Of a stretch of 64,000 nucleotides of DNA, positions 11,451-22,842 are shown piece by piece. The stretch comes from Forficula auricularia (Eukaryota; Arthropoda; Insecta; Dermaptera; Forficulidae), in the NCBI GenBank assembly GCA_024734495.1, contig JALMQS010000089.1:2491445-2555444 (forward strand). The letters are read 5' to 3'. The position numbers were made by a program, and so were the translations under genes. Under the pieces are notes generated by a model that was not told where the DNA came from, made no database searches, and saw only the letters and a list, made by a program, of their open reading frames with translations. Position 1 is the stretch's first letter; every line of letters starts with the position of its first letter.

Positions 11451-11640
11451 ATTTGAATGTAATGGAAGGCAGCCTAGGGGTAGTGAGGAAAGAAAAAATG
11501 AACACAAATCAAATAAGGTGTAATTTATTGGAATACTTCCTCCTTTTCCTTTCAAGCCGACGAATAAATTACACCTTATTTGATATGTGTTAATTTTTCT
11601 TTCCTCACTACCCCTGGGCTGCCTTCCATTACATTCAATT
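11451..11640. repeat. foldback element, family FB1
   Basis: Arms start and end with GAATGTAATGGAAGGCAGCC and its complement, running inward through a TAGTGAGGAAAGAAAA block to a short centre. Family FB1 also includes 26257-26540 and the half copy at 53530-53880. Outside the arms is AAATTTCTACCAGTCCGTC, which also flanks the copy at 26257 and, in diverged form, the related copy at 16848. The centre has lost the hammerhead-like motif kept in the 26257 copy. Confidence 0.7.
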
Positions 11641-12367
11641 AAAATTTCTACCAGTCCGTCTCTGTCCAAAGAAAATTTCGTTGCAAAAAATGTTTTTTTA
11701 TTATTTATTTAAATTATTTTTAATATAAACTTTAATGATATGATTATTCATATATATATATATATATATATATCAGCATAACATTAATAGTAATTTGTCT
11801 TTTTTTCAGTCACCGACACACACCGAGGATCTTTTCCATAGCAGAGCTTCGAGCAGTGAAAACGCCTGCAGGTAGGCAACTTCTAGACTTCTCTTTTTCC
11901 TTCGGTGGGCAGGGCATCTTTTTGTCCACATATATAGTAGATATTTAGTACATATTAATGGGATCCTGGTGAATACCAGAACTAGGGTATTCGAATACAT
12001 GGTATTGGTATAAAAATGTTGAGCAATAGGCGTTAAAAGCCTTTGTTTAGATAAAAAAGTATCAATTTTTGAAAAAAGTGGTATTTTTGACAGGTACCGG
12101 TTTTACTTAAGCAAATTGGATGAAATTGTTGTCATTTTACGCAGAATTTAAAGATCTTTAATTTATCTAATGGATATATTTTTGATTTGATAGGCTGTTT
12201 TAGAGTTATACAAAAAAAAAATTGAAAAACTCAATCAAGCCAATAATAATAAAAGTATAGATTTTGATATTGGAATATTATTATTTCAAATTAATTTATT
12301 TAAGGTGTAAAATAAAAGGGTTATTTTCAGCTGTTTTTTTAATTAATTTTAAATGGTGTTTTTTTTT
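11641..12367. other. no gene; AT repeat and dispersed-repeat fragment
   Basis: A (TA)n run lies at about 11752-11774. The part 12090-12240 (containing ATGAAATTGTTGTCATTTTA) is a fragment of the dispersed repeat best seen at 39690-40475 and 50480-51120. Nothing coding is seen. Confidence 0.5.
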
Positions 12368-13384
12368 TTAATTTATCCAAATATTTCTGAAATTCCTACA
12401 ATTTTCCTTCCTCAGTGGACCCCAGCCAAAAATCATCGCATTTGCTCATTCGTCATTTTTAATTCTGCCCTCAAAAAACTCCACCAATAACAATTTTTTT
12501 TAATTTCTTTTGATTCTTTAACAGACAAGTCCATGTGGCGAAATCTGCAGCAAGGAAGATTGGCTTCTTATTCAGGTCCAAGCGATTTTACAAAGCCCCA
12601 CAACTTCTCACCATCTACAAGGCCCAAATCCGCCCATGTCTCGAATACGGCTCACATCTGTGGAGAGGAGCCTCAAAATATTCTCTTGCTACCCTGGATG
12701 CAATTCAGAAACGAGCCACCAGGCTAATTAACGATTCTACCCTCACCGACTCCCTCGACTCGCTGGCTCATCGAAGAGATGTCTCCGCCCTTTCCCTTTT
12801 CTATAGATACTATCACGGCAGGTGCTCTGATGAGATAAAATCAATAATTCCCCCAAAGCATGCTTTGCACGTAGCACGCGTTTTGCCGACTCCCAACACT
12901 CTTTCGCGGTCAAACTGGAAAAGTGCCGGACCACTTCATTCGCCAATACATATATCCCCATGACTTCAAGGAACTGGAACTCTCTCCCAGCCTCCATCTT
13001 TCCCAGCACCTATAATCTTCAAACCTTCAAAACCGGGGTGCATAGACACCTACGTCTACACCCTCTCACTTAATCAACTTTCCTTTCTCTTCGGTAATGC
13101 AAGGGTCTTTCGAGATCCATAGGAGCTGCATCTTTACTGGCGCACCCCCTCTTGCATTCGATTGCATTAAAAAAAAAAAATAAAAAATTGACTTGTCTGT
13201 TAAAGCATCAAAAAGAAATTAAAAAGATTGGTATTGGTAGCACAGAATTAAAAATGACGAAATGAAATGTCTCTGTGGCCCTGTGTTCGAATTTTGAAGA
13301 CTGAGCAAATGTGGTGATTTTTGGATGAAGTCCACTGAAGAAGAAATATTGTAAAAATTTCCGAAATATTTGGGTAAATTAAAA
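12368..13384. repeat. inverted arms enclosing a LINE 3' fragment
   Basis: The left arm (12368-12531) and right arm (13190-13384) are inverted copies; for example AACAGACAAGTC just left and GACTTGTCTGTT just right of the LINE piece. Each outer arm carries a CTGA(A/G)GA - stem - GAAAT motif (minus 12383-12415, plus 13335-13367). The loop between the arms is filled precisely by the LINE fragment and its A-rich tail. Confidence 0.65.
12532..13073 (+). pseudogene. LINE reverse-transcriptase C-terminal fragment
   Basis: The reading covers the C-terminal end of a non-LTR retrotransposon polymerase, beginning inside the reverse-transcriptase domain. The block YKAQIRPCLEYGSHLW, the AHRRDVSALSLFYRYYHG block and the terminal RNWNSLP - FKTGVHRHL block are typical. 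There is a frame change near 12955 and a stop at 13071. A short 3' untranslated part and an A-rich tail (13168-13189) follow. It is 5' truncated and dead. It belongs to the same lineage as 20255-20794 and 58653-59082 but to a different subfamily, because its 3' untranslated sequence differs. Confidence 0.8.
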
Positions 13385-14485
13385 CAACATTTAAAATTAA
13401 TTAATATAATACAAAATGCAAAACAAGAAAAACGGAAACAAGCAAGAAAAAAATCAATAAGGAAAACATATGATACATAATAATTATATGAAACAAAAAT
13501 AATAAAAATACAATATATATAGAATAGAGTAAAAAAAATAATAATAACAACATATAGGATACAAAAACAAAAAATAAAAAATAAAAATAGAATATTAGGC
13601 TAGATTACAGTGAAGATAATTTATTTAAAATTGAATTTTCATTTACCTTAAAGTTATATCTGATGCTCAAATTGCTGCTTACAAAAAGGTCATTTCCGTC
13701 AATATATTACTACCCAAAAATGGCGGCTTTGTCCCATATCCACCCCTTAATAAATCTAAATCTAATCAGTGTAGCGTTCGCAGAGCCTCGCAGCTAGTAT
13801 TAAATAATAAAACCCTCGATATGCGAGTCCGCTTATTTTTCTTGGAAATATTTTTAAAGAATCCCGAAGCAAGATATTTTCATGTTTGATGTCATTAAAA
13901 GCCTCTTTGGGCTTGCATCCCATCTCTAGTATATGCATGTACATCTACTAGGCGTAATGGTATATAGGTAGGTACGCACTCAGCCTTACCTGCCTGCATA
14001 TTATTCTGCCTCGTACCAGCCAGCACTCATATAACTACCTACCTTCTTTCCAGTCATCTGCATTACTTTACTTTACTCTCCTTTCAAGTGGAGTGTTTAT
14101 ATTTAAGCCCTAATGAATATTAATAACCAACTCAAAAATATTGCACGAGATATATTTTTCTATCTTAACAAATTGAACTTACGAGAGTTGATGAAAAAAA
14201 TTAAGTATTGTATTTTATCGACATTATTTCAGAATGAAAATTAACGAATGAAAAATATTTTTTATTATTACTTTTATACTTTGAATTAACCTAATTCATG
14301 TATTATTTTCACTTAGGTACCTAGTTATAAAGTAAGGGTTCACAAATTGGGAAACTAATTAACCAGGCCACTAATAACAGGTAGTGGAAATAGAGCAGTC
14401 AAATTAGACTTTATATCAAAATAAAATCCCAGAACATATCGAAATTTTACTTATGGAAAGTGGTGTAGGTTTTAGGTGAAACATG
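13385..14485. other. no gene seen
   Basis: A-rich, then unique AT-rich sequence. TAGGTAGGTA and CTACCTACC tracts lie around 13965-14045. No motif, ORF or repeat partner was recognised. Confidence 0.4.
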
Positions 14486-14726
14486 ATGTTAATTAATAGA
14501 GTAAGGGTGTGTAAATTCATGGGAATGAAATAAAACTAGAGTTTATACAAACTCAATATATTTCGGATATTAGTCCATCATCAGGAGTTTACAAGTTAAA
14601 CAAGTATTAACTTGTAAACTCCTAATGATGGACTAATAATCCGAAATATATTGAGTTTGTATAAACCTCTTTGAGTTTTATTTCATTCCCTGTGAAACTA
14701 CACACCCTTTACTCTATTAATTAACA
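14486..14726. repeat. foldback with hammerhead-like motif, family FB2
   Basis: Arms of about 110 bp run from GATGTTAATTAATAGAGTAAG inward to a centre near 14605. The minus strand of the left arm (14560-14584) reads CTGATGA, a 3-bp GGA/TCC stem, then GAAAT. The right arm has the same with CTAATGA. The arms share the TATATTGAGTTTGTATAAAC - TTTTATTTCATTCC tail; the copy at 18155-18381 has the same architecture. Confidence 0.7.
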
Positions 14727-16195
14727 TATCAAAATGTTTCTTTTTAAAATTAACAGTAAATAAATTTAAAACTATGAACAATTCTTGTATTATCGACTTT
14801 AATTATCTGTAAGTTATATAACTTATAATCTACCAGCTGGACTTCGGGTAATGGTTTAATATTAATTTTAATTTCCTAATTTTAATTTGTCATGAACTAT
14901 TAGTGGGTTGTTTTCGGCAAACGTTTTGCTTAATTCATGAATTCGGCAAAATGTTGCCTAAATATTCTTAAATATCACGTATTTTTTGAGACCATTTTGA
15001 CAAAATAATTATTATCTCGAAAAATATAATTTTTTCGATGTTCACTCATTAGAGCTTTTTTTTTAGAGTGAAATGGCATGGTTTCGCTCAATTTTTTTAA
15101 TCAAAATAGTTTCAGCAGTTTTTGAGATATTTCGAAAAAAAGAAGGAAAAAAAAACATTTTTTTCATGCACGATTACAATACTTGACCATACCCTGTATG
15201 GTAAAGTAAAAATTGTCTTCACATTCATAACTTCCAGAAGTATAATTAAGCCAAATATGAACGAATTTCAGAACCTCACATTTTTTTCGTTGCCCGCTTC
15301 ACGTGAAATTTCCAGAAATAGACAATTTCACAAATTAATCGTAGCATTTTATAGTACATCTTCAAATGAGAAAGATGACTACAAACTGCCGTCATTAATA
15401 CGGCTTTCTTATTTTTTAATAACATAAAAATTACGCAATCACTATTTTCAATTAAACTATCGATTAATATTTAAATAAATTTTAATTCCAATCGACCCAC
15501 TCAATTCGCACTCTGTATGTTCACTAATAAATTAATAACTTAATATATATAGAAGGTGTTTTTTAATTTTCCTTCTATCGAATTTTAAAGAGAAACAAAA
15601 AAAAACTAATCGTTTTCTATTTGAAAAAGTCGTTAATTTATACAATTAAAAATAATCCTTGAAACATGATATACATATTCATATAATAAATATAAATCCA
15701 GCCAGCCAGCCAGCCATTCTATAAGTTAGGCAGCCACGAAACACACAAATCTATTTCCATTTTCATATTAATGAGTTTTTCAAAATATCCAATTACAAGT
15801 ACCCAACCACTTAACTATATCTCTACAACTTCTTACATATTTAATCACACGGACTACGTGTTACTTAATTACGAATAATGTTAACATACATTCTAAGTAT
15901 ATTATATGTAGATTACTTTTAAAACGAAGTATCCTATGACTTTTCGATTAAATCACTTTTTAAATACAAATCAACATTTAAATTTTAAATGTTTTAAAAA
16001 TAAATAAGAAGCCTCAAAATTACAACCTACTGACAGGTCGTAAGTCGATCTGGTCGTATGTCGGATTTATATTTTTCAACAATATTCTCATTCAAACGTA
16101 TGTTTTCATTCCCTGGATGATAATTTTTAGTAGTGTTTTAGTTTTTAGAGATGGTGGATATAAAAACATTTACACTAGAGACGCGCTTATAAGTA
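14727..16195. other. no gene; contains a dispersed repeat at 14991-15211
   Basis: The block 14991-15211 belongs to the family that ends in the hairpin ACCATACCCTGTATGGT followed by AAAGTA (also 28871-29080, 33900-34465, 42958-43642 and, inverted, 63249-63535). The remainder is AT-rich with a short (AGCC)n run near 15700. An open frame across 15122-15427 is a by-product of the repeat. Confidence 0.5.
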
Positions 16196-16196
16196 A

Positions 16197-16500
16197 CTAG
16201 CTATCTACCCGTCCTTCGGCCCGGCGTCACTTAGCCCCTGGCGGGGAGCGTCTCGTGCATACCAATTTAATAATTGAAATTTGAAATGATACTGTAGGTA
16301 TTAAAAGAATGTGCTGAATGAAATTGATTCAACAAAAAGGAACAATAATAAGGAAAGATTTATTTAACACATTGGCTAAGCACAATCACTATATGACCAA
16401 TCAGAATCGTCCTAATAATTTAACGCTTTGCACTGTCCAATCAGATCGCTTGGATAATACAAACATATATACATACTTTTCCATTTTATATATATATAGA
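16197..16500 (-). mobile_element. non-autonomous Helitron, 304 bp
   Basis: On the minus strand the element begins with TCTATATATATATAAAATGG preceded by A and ends with a GGGCCGAAGGAC-type hairpin and CTAG followed by T. This is the A/T insertion and TC...CTAG layout of Helitrons, which move by rolling-circle replication and leave no duplication. No Rep or helicase is encoded. Its 3' end shares the GAGACGCTCC-CCGCCAGGG block with the element at 20913. Confidence 0.65.
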
Positions 16501-16530
16501 TTAATAAAAAACTTAAATATCGAATAAATC

Positions 16531-16714
16531 AAAGTAGATTATAAAAAGTGTGACTTCTGTTGAAAAAATAAATTTTGTATTTATTTATAAAGAGACTAGG
16601 TATAGTTTCTGGGACTTTGCCCTCTTCATCAGTCTATTACTATAGTCTCTTTATAAATAAATAAAACATGTATTTTTCTAGCAGAAGACACACTTTTTTT
16701 ATTATCTACTTTAA
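16531..16714. repeat. foldback with hammerhead-like motif
   Basis: Inverted arms (16531-16590 and 16645-16714) share AAAAGTGTG(A/T)CTTCTG and TTATTTATAAAGAGACTA. In the centre the minus strand (16605-16632) reads CTGATGA, a GGG/CCC stem, then GAAAC, matching the hammerhead-like pattern. Confidence 0.65.
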
Positions 16715-16847
16715 TTTATAAAAATGATGCTATTCCCAGCAAAAAGAAACTTTAAATTTAATAAAATAAATTGTTCATGTATGCATATATTATAATATAG
16801 TTTTAAAATCTCAATAAAATCACTTAAAAAATTAACTATAATGGAGA

Positions 16848-17220
16848 ATTGATTGAAGGCAGCCTCAAGGATAATGAAAAAGTACAATACCGAATAAAAT
16901 AAATTTATTGGAAAGTCACCCTTATTTTCTCAAAAAACGACATTTCGGAGGATTTCCTCCTTCTTTTTCAGGATTTAAAAGGGTCAATGAAGCAAACACA
17001 TACAGGATATTTCCTTCATCTCTACTCTTTTGAGAACTGAGCTGGAGGAGAGAAGAAAGAAGTATGTGTTTGCTTCATTGACCCTTTTAAACCCTGAAAA
17101 AGGAGGGTAAAATCCTCCGAAATGTCTTTTTTTAAGAGAATAAAAATGACTTTCCAATAAATTTATTTTATTCGGAATTTTATTTTTCATTATCCTTTTG
17201 GGATGCCTTCCATCAATTTC
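16848..17220. repeat. foldback element, FB1-related
   Basis: The outer ends (GATTGAAGGCAGCC and its complement) and the flank TTTCTACCAATCCGTC match family FB1. Inside are further arms with GGGTCAATGAAGCAAACACAT and its complement. Both arms carry a GGAGG...CCTCCGAAAT block next to a decayed CTGAAAA, a degenerate hammerhead-like motif. Open frames here are only mirror effects of the inverted repeat. Confidence 0.7.
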
Positions 17221-17799
17221 ACATTAAAGTTTCTACCAATCCGTCCCTTCAAAGAAAAAATTCTTCTAATATATGAAAAAATTATTTAAAAAAATCAATT
17301 TAATGTCAAATCTTAGATTTTAGTAGATAAATATGTTTATATTGTATGTCAGAGGGTTTCGTCCCTCTACTAAAATCTTAGATTTCACCTTAAATTGTTT
17401 TTGAAATGTATTTGGTTATATTTTATTTATTTATTTATTCACATAATGATGCTCTGAAGCGTCTCGCCTCTTAGAGTAGAAAATACAAAAGAAACATTTG
17501 GATTACAACTGTTATCTTCTTGAACAAGATACGTTATTACACGTATCTCTAAACAATAACAAAAACAAAAACAACAATAATACAAACAGAAAATTTCAAT
17601 ACAATAATACAATTCCGATAATGGGAAACATTACTTTACGCAATCATATGATTAAACTAAAAATAAAACAATAAAAAACCAAATAAAAAAATAGATAAAT
17701 CAAACACAGTATGCGTCATTTCACGCCAGTGAGTTAATTTTTGAAAAAATTCCATCTATTTTTCTAAAATAAGACACTCAATCTTTTGTATTAATTTTA
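17221..17799. other. no gene; small palindrome and simple sequence
   Basis: AATCTTAGATTTTAGTAG near 17320 is mirrored near 17370. Around 17420 there is TTTATTTATTTATT simple sequence, and 17550-17700 is A-rich. Nothing coding was seen. Confidence 0.4.
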
Positions 17800-18080
17800 T
17801 AATGAATGCAAAGATTTAAAGCATTTTTAGAGTGTCTTTTTTGAAAAAAGATGGAAATTATTTTAAAAATCAACCTGGACCTATGTATTAATAAATGAAT
17901 TTAACTTTTAAGGACCAATCATAGATTTAGAGAAAATATTCTTACATTGCATGATTGATCCTTAAAGAAAATTCATTTATTAATATTATAGGTCTGGGTT
18001 GATTTTTGAAATAATTTTCCATATTTTTTCAAAAAAAGAAACTCAAAAAATGCTTAAATCTTTGCATTCATTATTTAATT
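17800..18080. repeat. nested foldback
   Basis: The outer arms contain AATGAATGCAAAGATTTAA and its complement. The inner arms contain ATAAATGAATTTAACTTTTAAGGACC and its diverged complement near 17955. A single-arm fragment of the inner part recurs at about 19265-19305. Confidence 0.6.
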
Positions 18081-18154
18081 AAAAGACACCTCACTGAAAA
18101 CTTTTTTCAGTTTAGCCTGATTTTTTGCTTTTCCCTTCGAGTTGAAACCAGTGA

Positions 18155-18381
18155 AAAATATAATAATAAAATTTGAGTAAGATACGAGGTAGGTTTCACA
18201 AAAAGAAATAAAACAAAATTGAGTTTTGAATTCGATATATTTCGGGGTTAGCCCATCAGTTTTCTTAGACTCCTGATGATGGGCTAACCCCCGAAATATA
18301 TCGAATTCAAAACTCAATTTTGTTTTATTTCTTTTTTGTGAAACCTACCTCGTATCTTACTCAAGTTTTATTATTATATTA
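18155..18381. repeat. foldback with hammerhead-like motif, family FB2
   Basis: Arms of about 100 bp lie around a centre near 18265, with GTAGGTTTCAC and TCGATATATTTCGGGGTTAG and complements. The plus strand at 18273-18297 reads CTGATGA, a GGG/CCC stem, then GAAAT. The left arm keeps the stem but has lost part of the CTGATGA box. The architecture equals that of 14486-14726, though the arm sequences differ. Confidence 0.7.
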
Positions 18382-18479
18382 AAATGTTTCACCTAGAACC
18401 AACACCGAACTCCTTAAAAGTTAGCAGTGAAAAATCTTTAGCTATAATTTTTATATATGTTCCATGTCAGAGGATTCCT

Positions 18480-18976
18480 CGACATTTCATCCCCCGACAA
18501 AATATCCTTCAGACAAAATATCTCATGACAAAATAACCCTTCCCCGCGTGAATCTTATGAGTAATGCAAATCGACTCCGGTTCGGTTAATATATATTCAG
18601 TTCGGCTCGGTTGGGTTCGTATAGCTCCTTATCGGGCTGGTTTTCAGAGGGTTCGGTTGGCGTCAGCCAAACTCCGAAAGTTTAGTCCTGGCGGAGTGTG
18701 TTTCGGGATCCCATTTTTTTTCTAATTAAACACACATTGAAAACCAAACCAGCCAATCGTCGGGCGGGGTGTGTTTGGGGCTCCCATTTTTTCCTAATCA
18801 AACACACATTGAAAACCGAACAGCCAATCGTCGGGCAGGGTGTCTCTTTTGTATTCTCCCTTATACAGGGGAATATTTTGTCAGAAGATATTATGCTGGG
18901 GGATATTTTGTCCTTGGGATATTTTGTTCTTTGTATATTTTGTTCTTTGTATATTTTGTCGAGGGATGAAATGTCG
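18480..18976. mobile_element. inverted-repeat element with GACATTTCATCCC ends
   Basis: It begins CGACATTTCATCCCCCGACA and ends in the complement (TGTCGAGGGATGAAATGTCG). Copies of the (G)ACAAAATAT motif repeat inside both ends. The middle holds two tandem copies of an about 80-bp unit (18690-18770 and 18771-18845), both containing AAACACACATTGAAAACC and CCAATCGTCGGGC. No target duplication is certain. Open frames here follow the repeats. The superfamily is unknown. Confidence 0.6.
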
Positions 18977-18997
18977 CCGTACCATGTCAGAGAGATG

Positions 18998-19154
18998 CGA
19001 GGGGTGAACCTCAACCTAAAATCCAGTACACCTTCCACTTTCATTTCCATGCAGAAGACAATAGATGACAATAGATTATCTAATGAATTCCAAAGTAATT
19101 CCAAATAATTACAAAGACGGTGTACACTTAATTCCAATCGCGGTTCACCCCTCA
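18998..19154. mobile_element. small hAT element, 157 bp, family M
   Basis: The ends CGAGGGGTGAACC and GGTTCACCCCTCA are inverted repeats flanked by the perfect 8-bp duplication GAGAGATG (18990-18997 and 19155-19162). The interior ends with TTCCAAGTAATTCC-like and GTACACTTAATTCCAATCGCG motifs, shared with 9261-9355 and 53604-53822. Non-coding. Confidence 0.8.
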
Positions 19155-19167
19155 GAGAGATGTTTGT

Positions 19168-19235
19168 TATAAAGGTTTGGCTAACGGCCGGCAAGCTAGT
19201 TAGTTCTTGGGTTCGATTCCTAAGGGGGCGAATCT
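19168..19235 (+). repeat. tRNA-like SINE head, remnant
   Basis: A good RNA polymerase III B-box, GGTTCGATTCC, is at 19210-19220, preceded by an A-box-like TGGCTAACGGCCGG at 19174. The spacing is somewhat short and no full cloverleaf can be drawn. It resembles the head of the SINE at 27809-28031. Confidence 0.35.
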
Positions 19236-20243
19236 CTCTGATATGCAATGTAAAAATATTTTCTCTAAAATGTATGATTGGTCCTTAAAGTAAATTCATT
19301 TACTAAAATATTATATTTTCTTCATTTTAGAACCAGAAATTCTAAAGCTAGAAAGTACAAAATCTATTTAGTTCTCCACATTAGAAATAATAACATTTTA
19401 GGACAAGAACGAAATTTCCACGATTTAAGTTTTTTATGTTATCGTGGATATCGAAATCCAGACATCCGGATTGTAAATTATTTTTTCCCATATTTCAGAT
19501 ATTTTTAAACACAATGAGTCTATCTAGTTAGGCGTCCCGAATAATTTGAATGAAAATACGTTTATTTGAAAACGAGCTGAGAATTGCGGGGGTGTCCAGT
19601 GGATCTAATCACGTGATAATGGCTATCTTCCATCTCTCCCCGGGCTCTTTAGTTGAGTAGCCTAAACAGACAGAAGCTCTCTATCTCTCTCTCTTTCTGG
19701 TCCATTCTTCTCTTCTGTTTTATTGAGTAATTAGAATCGTTGATCATTCATCTAAGATTAATGACAGCTTTTTAACCCCCGAGGGAACAATTCACTTTTC
19801 ATTTATTAACTTTTGATATATTATTGAATGTAGAAGCGGCCGACGTAGAGAGCGAGAGCGAGAGAGAGCCTAGGCTGCCTATTGAAAACTTGACAAGCCT
19901 TGTTCAATTTGAATTTAATCATGATTTATAATTTCTTTGAGAGAGAAAGAGGAAAAAAATGGAGTTTATATAAAAATAATATTAATAAAGAAAAAAGGGC
20001 TTTAATATAAATATACCTATAGAGTAGGTATATTAACCCTTTAAACATCATTTTATACTATAAATTTTTTTAAAAGAAATAGTAGTTTAATGATTACAGA
20101 CCATGAAGAAGAGGACGAAAAACTCTGAAACATCCGCTTTTTGAAAACAATAAAGAGAAAAAATTTTTTCTAATAAATGACATCTTGTTGAATAAAATTT
20201 TCTCTTATTTGAATCTGGACTGCCTCATCCAAAACCTGTAATA
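19236..20243. other. no gene; unique sequence with purine and CT tracts
   Basis: Part 19560-19900 is less AT-rich, with an E-box CACGTG near 19612, CT and GA tracts, and AATCGTTGATCATTC. It has no repeat partner in the window, so it may be single-copy host sequence. The segment 20100-20200 holds another TGAAGAAGAGG...CTCTGAAAC hammerhead-like trace. Confidence 0.3.
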
Positions 20244-20254
20244 TTATTATTTTT

Positions 20255-20794
20255 TTTTAATGAAAATGATGAGAGAAGGAGTTACAGCAAAAAGGTGCAT
20301 CCCTTAAGGGCCTGGGTTGGCCCCTCCATCGTGAAAAGAGGAAGAAGATGGGTTTTTATGGGATGGGTAGGGGTCGAAGATATCTGTGGATACCGATCTT
20401 AAGCAGCTGAAAGTTATAAGTCGCGAGGAAGACGGTGGGTGGGAGCGAGTTCCAGTCTCTGGAGGTCATAGGAATAAAAGAGTTGGCGAAAGCGCTTGTT
20501 CGATATTTATCAAACTTGACAGCGACGGGGTGCTGAGCTTTCGAAAACCGCGTGCTTCTCTTAAAGAGGACTTTAGGGGGGATAATTGATTTCAGCTCCA
20601 CTGAACAGACACCATGATAGTATCTGTAGTGCAGGAAAAGGGCAGAAACGTTTCTTCGATGATCCAGGGAGTCGATTGAGTTAGTTAGAGCCGGGTCTCC
20701 TATTAGTTTAATTGCTCGCTTCTGAATTATATCCAGTGTGACAAGAGAATGCTTGGAGGCCCCTCTCCACAGATGAGAGCCATATTCGAGACAC
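20255..20794 (-). pseudogene. 5'-truncated LINE insertion with intact 3' ORF end
   Basis: Read on the minus strand, it opens directly in the reverse-transcriptase C-terminal region (LEYGSHLWRGASKHSL...). It continues without a stop through the HRRNVSALFLHYRYYHG and RDWNSLP blocks to a stop at 20356, then a 3' untranslated part with GGAGGGGCCAACCCAGGCC and an A tail. It is flanked by TTATTATTTTT on both sides (20244-20254 and 20795-20805), an 11-bp target duplication. This is a typical target-primed, 5'-truncated insertion. It is likely the youngest LINE in the window because the frame is unbroken. Confidence 0.85.
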
Positions 20795-20912
20795 TTATTA
20801 TTTTTAGTAATTTAAGTATATATAGAAACCTGGAGAATATAACTATGCCTAATCTCTATTTATCGAACTAGAAGGTTGCTGAAAAAAATTCGATATACAG
20901 AATTATATTGAA

Positions 20913-21410
20913 CTAGCTGACGACCGGGCCTTCGGCCTGTCCTCACCTACTCCCTGGCGGAGAGCGTCTCATTCAATTCAAATTTAAAAAAAGCTCGCCT
21001 GCCGCCACTTCTCGGATGAAATATGAACTAAATAATTAGGACAGCTTGGATTCATAATATATGTAAGGTGTAAGATTACATTAATAGAGTAGGCGGGGCC
21101 TAATCCCCCCCACTTCCTGCACGAACTGTTCTCCTCAGAGACTCGGCTGTCTCCGAAGTCATTCGATCGGCCATTGGAGGGGCCCTGGCCTATATAAGTC
21201 ATGTTTCTGGTAGGATGGATGGTCGGGGATTGGGACGTGTAAAGTGCATATCTACGTAAGATGAGTCCGCCCGGGGTCACCTAGCTCCAGGGGAGCATGT
21301 CGTTCAATTAAAATAAAAAAAAAAAAACTCGCATGTAGCCACCTCTCAAATTAAATATGAACTAAATAATCCGTACACAACAAACACAGGAACATTATAA
21401 TTTATAATTA

Positions 21411-21451
<41 letters not shown>

Positions 21452-21452
21452 A
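20913..21452 (-). mobile_element. Helitron-like element, about 540 bp
   Basis: On the minus strand it ends with the hairpin CAGGCCGAAGGCCCGG and CTAG followed by T. The proposed start is TCCTATATATAT after A at the end of the (AT)n run (21413-21448). It contains two related 3'-end-like units (20930-21040 and 21268-21390), so it may be a tandem or nested pair. The 5' end is less sure than the 3' end. Confidence 0.5.
21413..21448. repeat. (AT)n microsatellite
   Basis: About 18 uninterrupted AT units at the proposed 5' end of the Helitron-like element. Confidence 0.95.
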
Positions 21453-22756
21453 TTCCTTCATTGACCATATCAAACAAGAAGAATGAGGGAAGATCATACG
21501 AAAAGTTGTTTATAATAAGTATAGATAGGTTTAGATAAAATATATATAAGTATATAGTATATATTTTTATAATACTGGAAAAATCTTGATATTCAAGAGG
21601 AATATCTAATAAATATTCTGTCTATTATTTCTCATGGGTTCAAAAGCCCGATTGGATGCAGATAAATTCGTTTTATTGTAATAGTTTGTAAACTGGTTAT
21701 TTCCAAATCAAACAATGTATCAAGCAGAAGACAACCTTACTGTTTTCTCATTAAGAATCAACAACTCTAAATTTTTTTCAATTATTCAGCATATTGATTT
21801 CAAGAATTTAAAAAAAAATTGATTTAAACAAATTTGTGCAAACAAAGATATCGATGATTGATTTCTTTATAATAAAATCAACACGAATAATAATAATAAA
21901 AAAAAATTAATTTATTCACTTTGTTTTTTGTTAGACGATTTTCTTAGAGAGAAAAGAAATTCTATCCCTTATTGCATTTTTGTATATTTTATGTAATTTA
22001 TAAAGTCACCATAGTCTAGAGAAATAAAGTGGTGGGAGATGGGGTGGGTGGGGAGGGGGTCCCCACCCCTCGGTCGAAGAGAGAGACAAAGTCAATATTA
22101 ACTTTGTGAAAAGTTTTAATCATTCTTTTCTATAGTCGCTATAATCGGTTTTTTATAATAACCTTAGGACCATCTGTTCCTTTCGTTTGGGGGTGGATTG
22201 GGGGTGGCGACAGGGAAAGGGGTAGATATCAAGGTGGATGACAATCTACCACCCATACCTTTTCCCTCTTTCTCTATCCCAACGGAGTTGTTTTTCAAAA
22301 TTAAAAAAAAAATATTGAATGGATTATCTCTACTATCTTTGTTGAGTTTGAAGCTTAAAGGGTTTATTTATTTTTTTTAAAGGATTTAAAAGAGATAAAA
22401 ATTATTCCCAAGACATATTTAAAATAAAATTATAAGAAATGTGTAGAATTAAGTTTGTAAACTATTTCTTAACCAGCTGAGTAACGGACTTTCCGCGGAT
22501 TGTCAAAATGTCTTCGGGTATTCCCGCTAGTATTCGAGAATTTCTGGCTTCAAAAGATTTTTAACCCAATACTATTTAATCTCAAAATCTAATGTTGTTT
22601 GTATCGAAAATATGTATACCATATTTAAAACAGTAAAAGGATCTTTCTAAAGATTTTCGTTATTGAGTTATTTTGGAGATCGGAATAGTGACATATCAAA
22701 TAAGATTTCTTTACATTCTAGATATTACTAACCACAAATGAGAAAAAAAAAATTGA
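21453..22756. other. no gene; includes a G-quadruplex-like run
   Basis: Mostly AT-rich unique sequence. At 22034-22059 the plus strand has GGGAGATGGGGTGGGTGGGG followed by another G run, giving four or more G-runs with short loops. This is a strong quadruplex pattern, followed by a C-rich complement (CCCCACCCC) that could pair with it instead. Confidence 0.4.
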
Positions 22757-22842
22757 GACCTGGTCTCCCCCTGTGGACCGGGGTTAGAATTGGTCCACAG
22801 TATCCCCTGCTTGTCGTAAGAGGCGACTAAAAGGGGTTGAGT
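22757..22842. repeat. short conserved dispersed repeat, copy 1
   Basis: This 86-bp block is almost identical to 30003-30088, including TCCACAGTATCCCCTGCTTG followed by TCGTAAGAGGCGACTAAAAG. Flanks differ completely. The high identity stands out against the decayed repeats around it. On the minus strand both copies are open, with a shared QPLLVASYDKQGILW reading, but most of the differing bases change amino acids, so coding is not supported. Confidence 0.7.

Noticed and set aside
15122..15427. 101-codon plus-strand ORF
   Set aside because: Its first part is a D1 dispersed repeat, and other D1 copies do not keep the frame.
18682..19248. 188-codon minus-strand ORF and its plus-strand counterpart
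   Set aside because: The frames run across an inverted-repeat element and a hAT element; repeated peptides reflect the tandem 80-bp unit.
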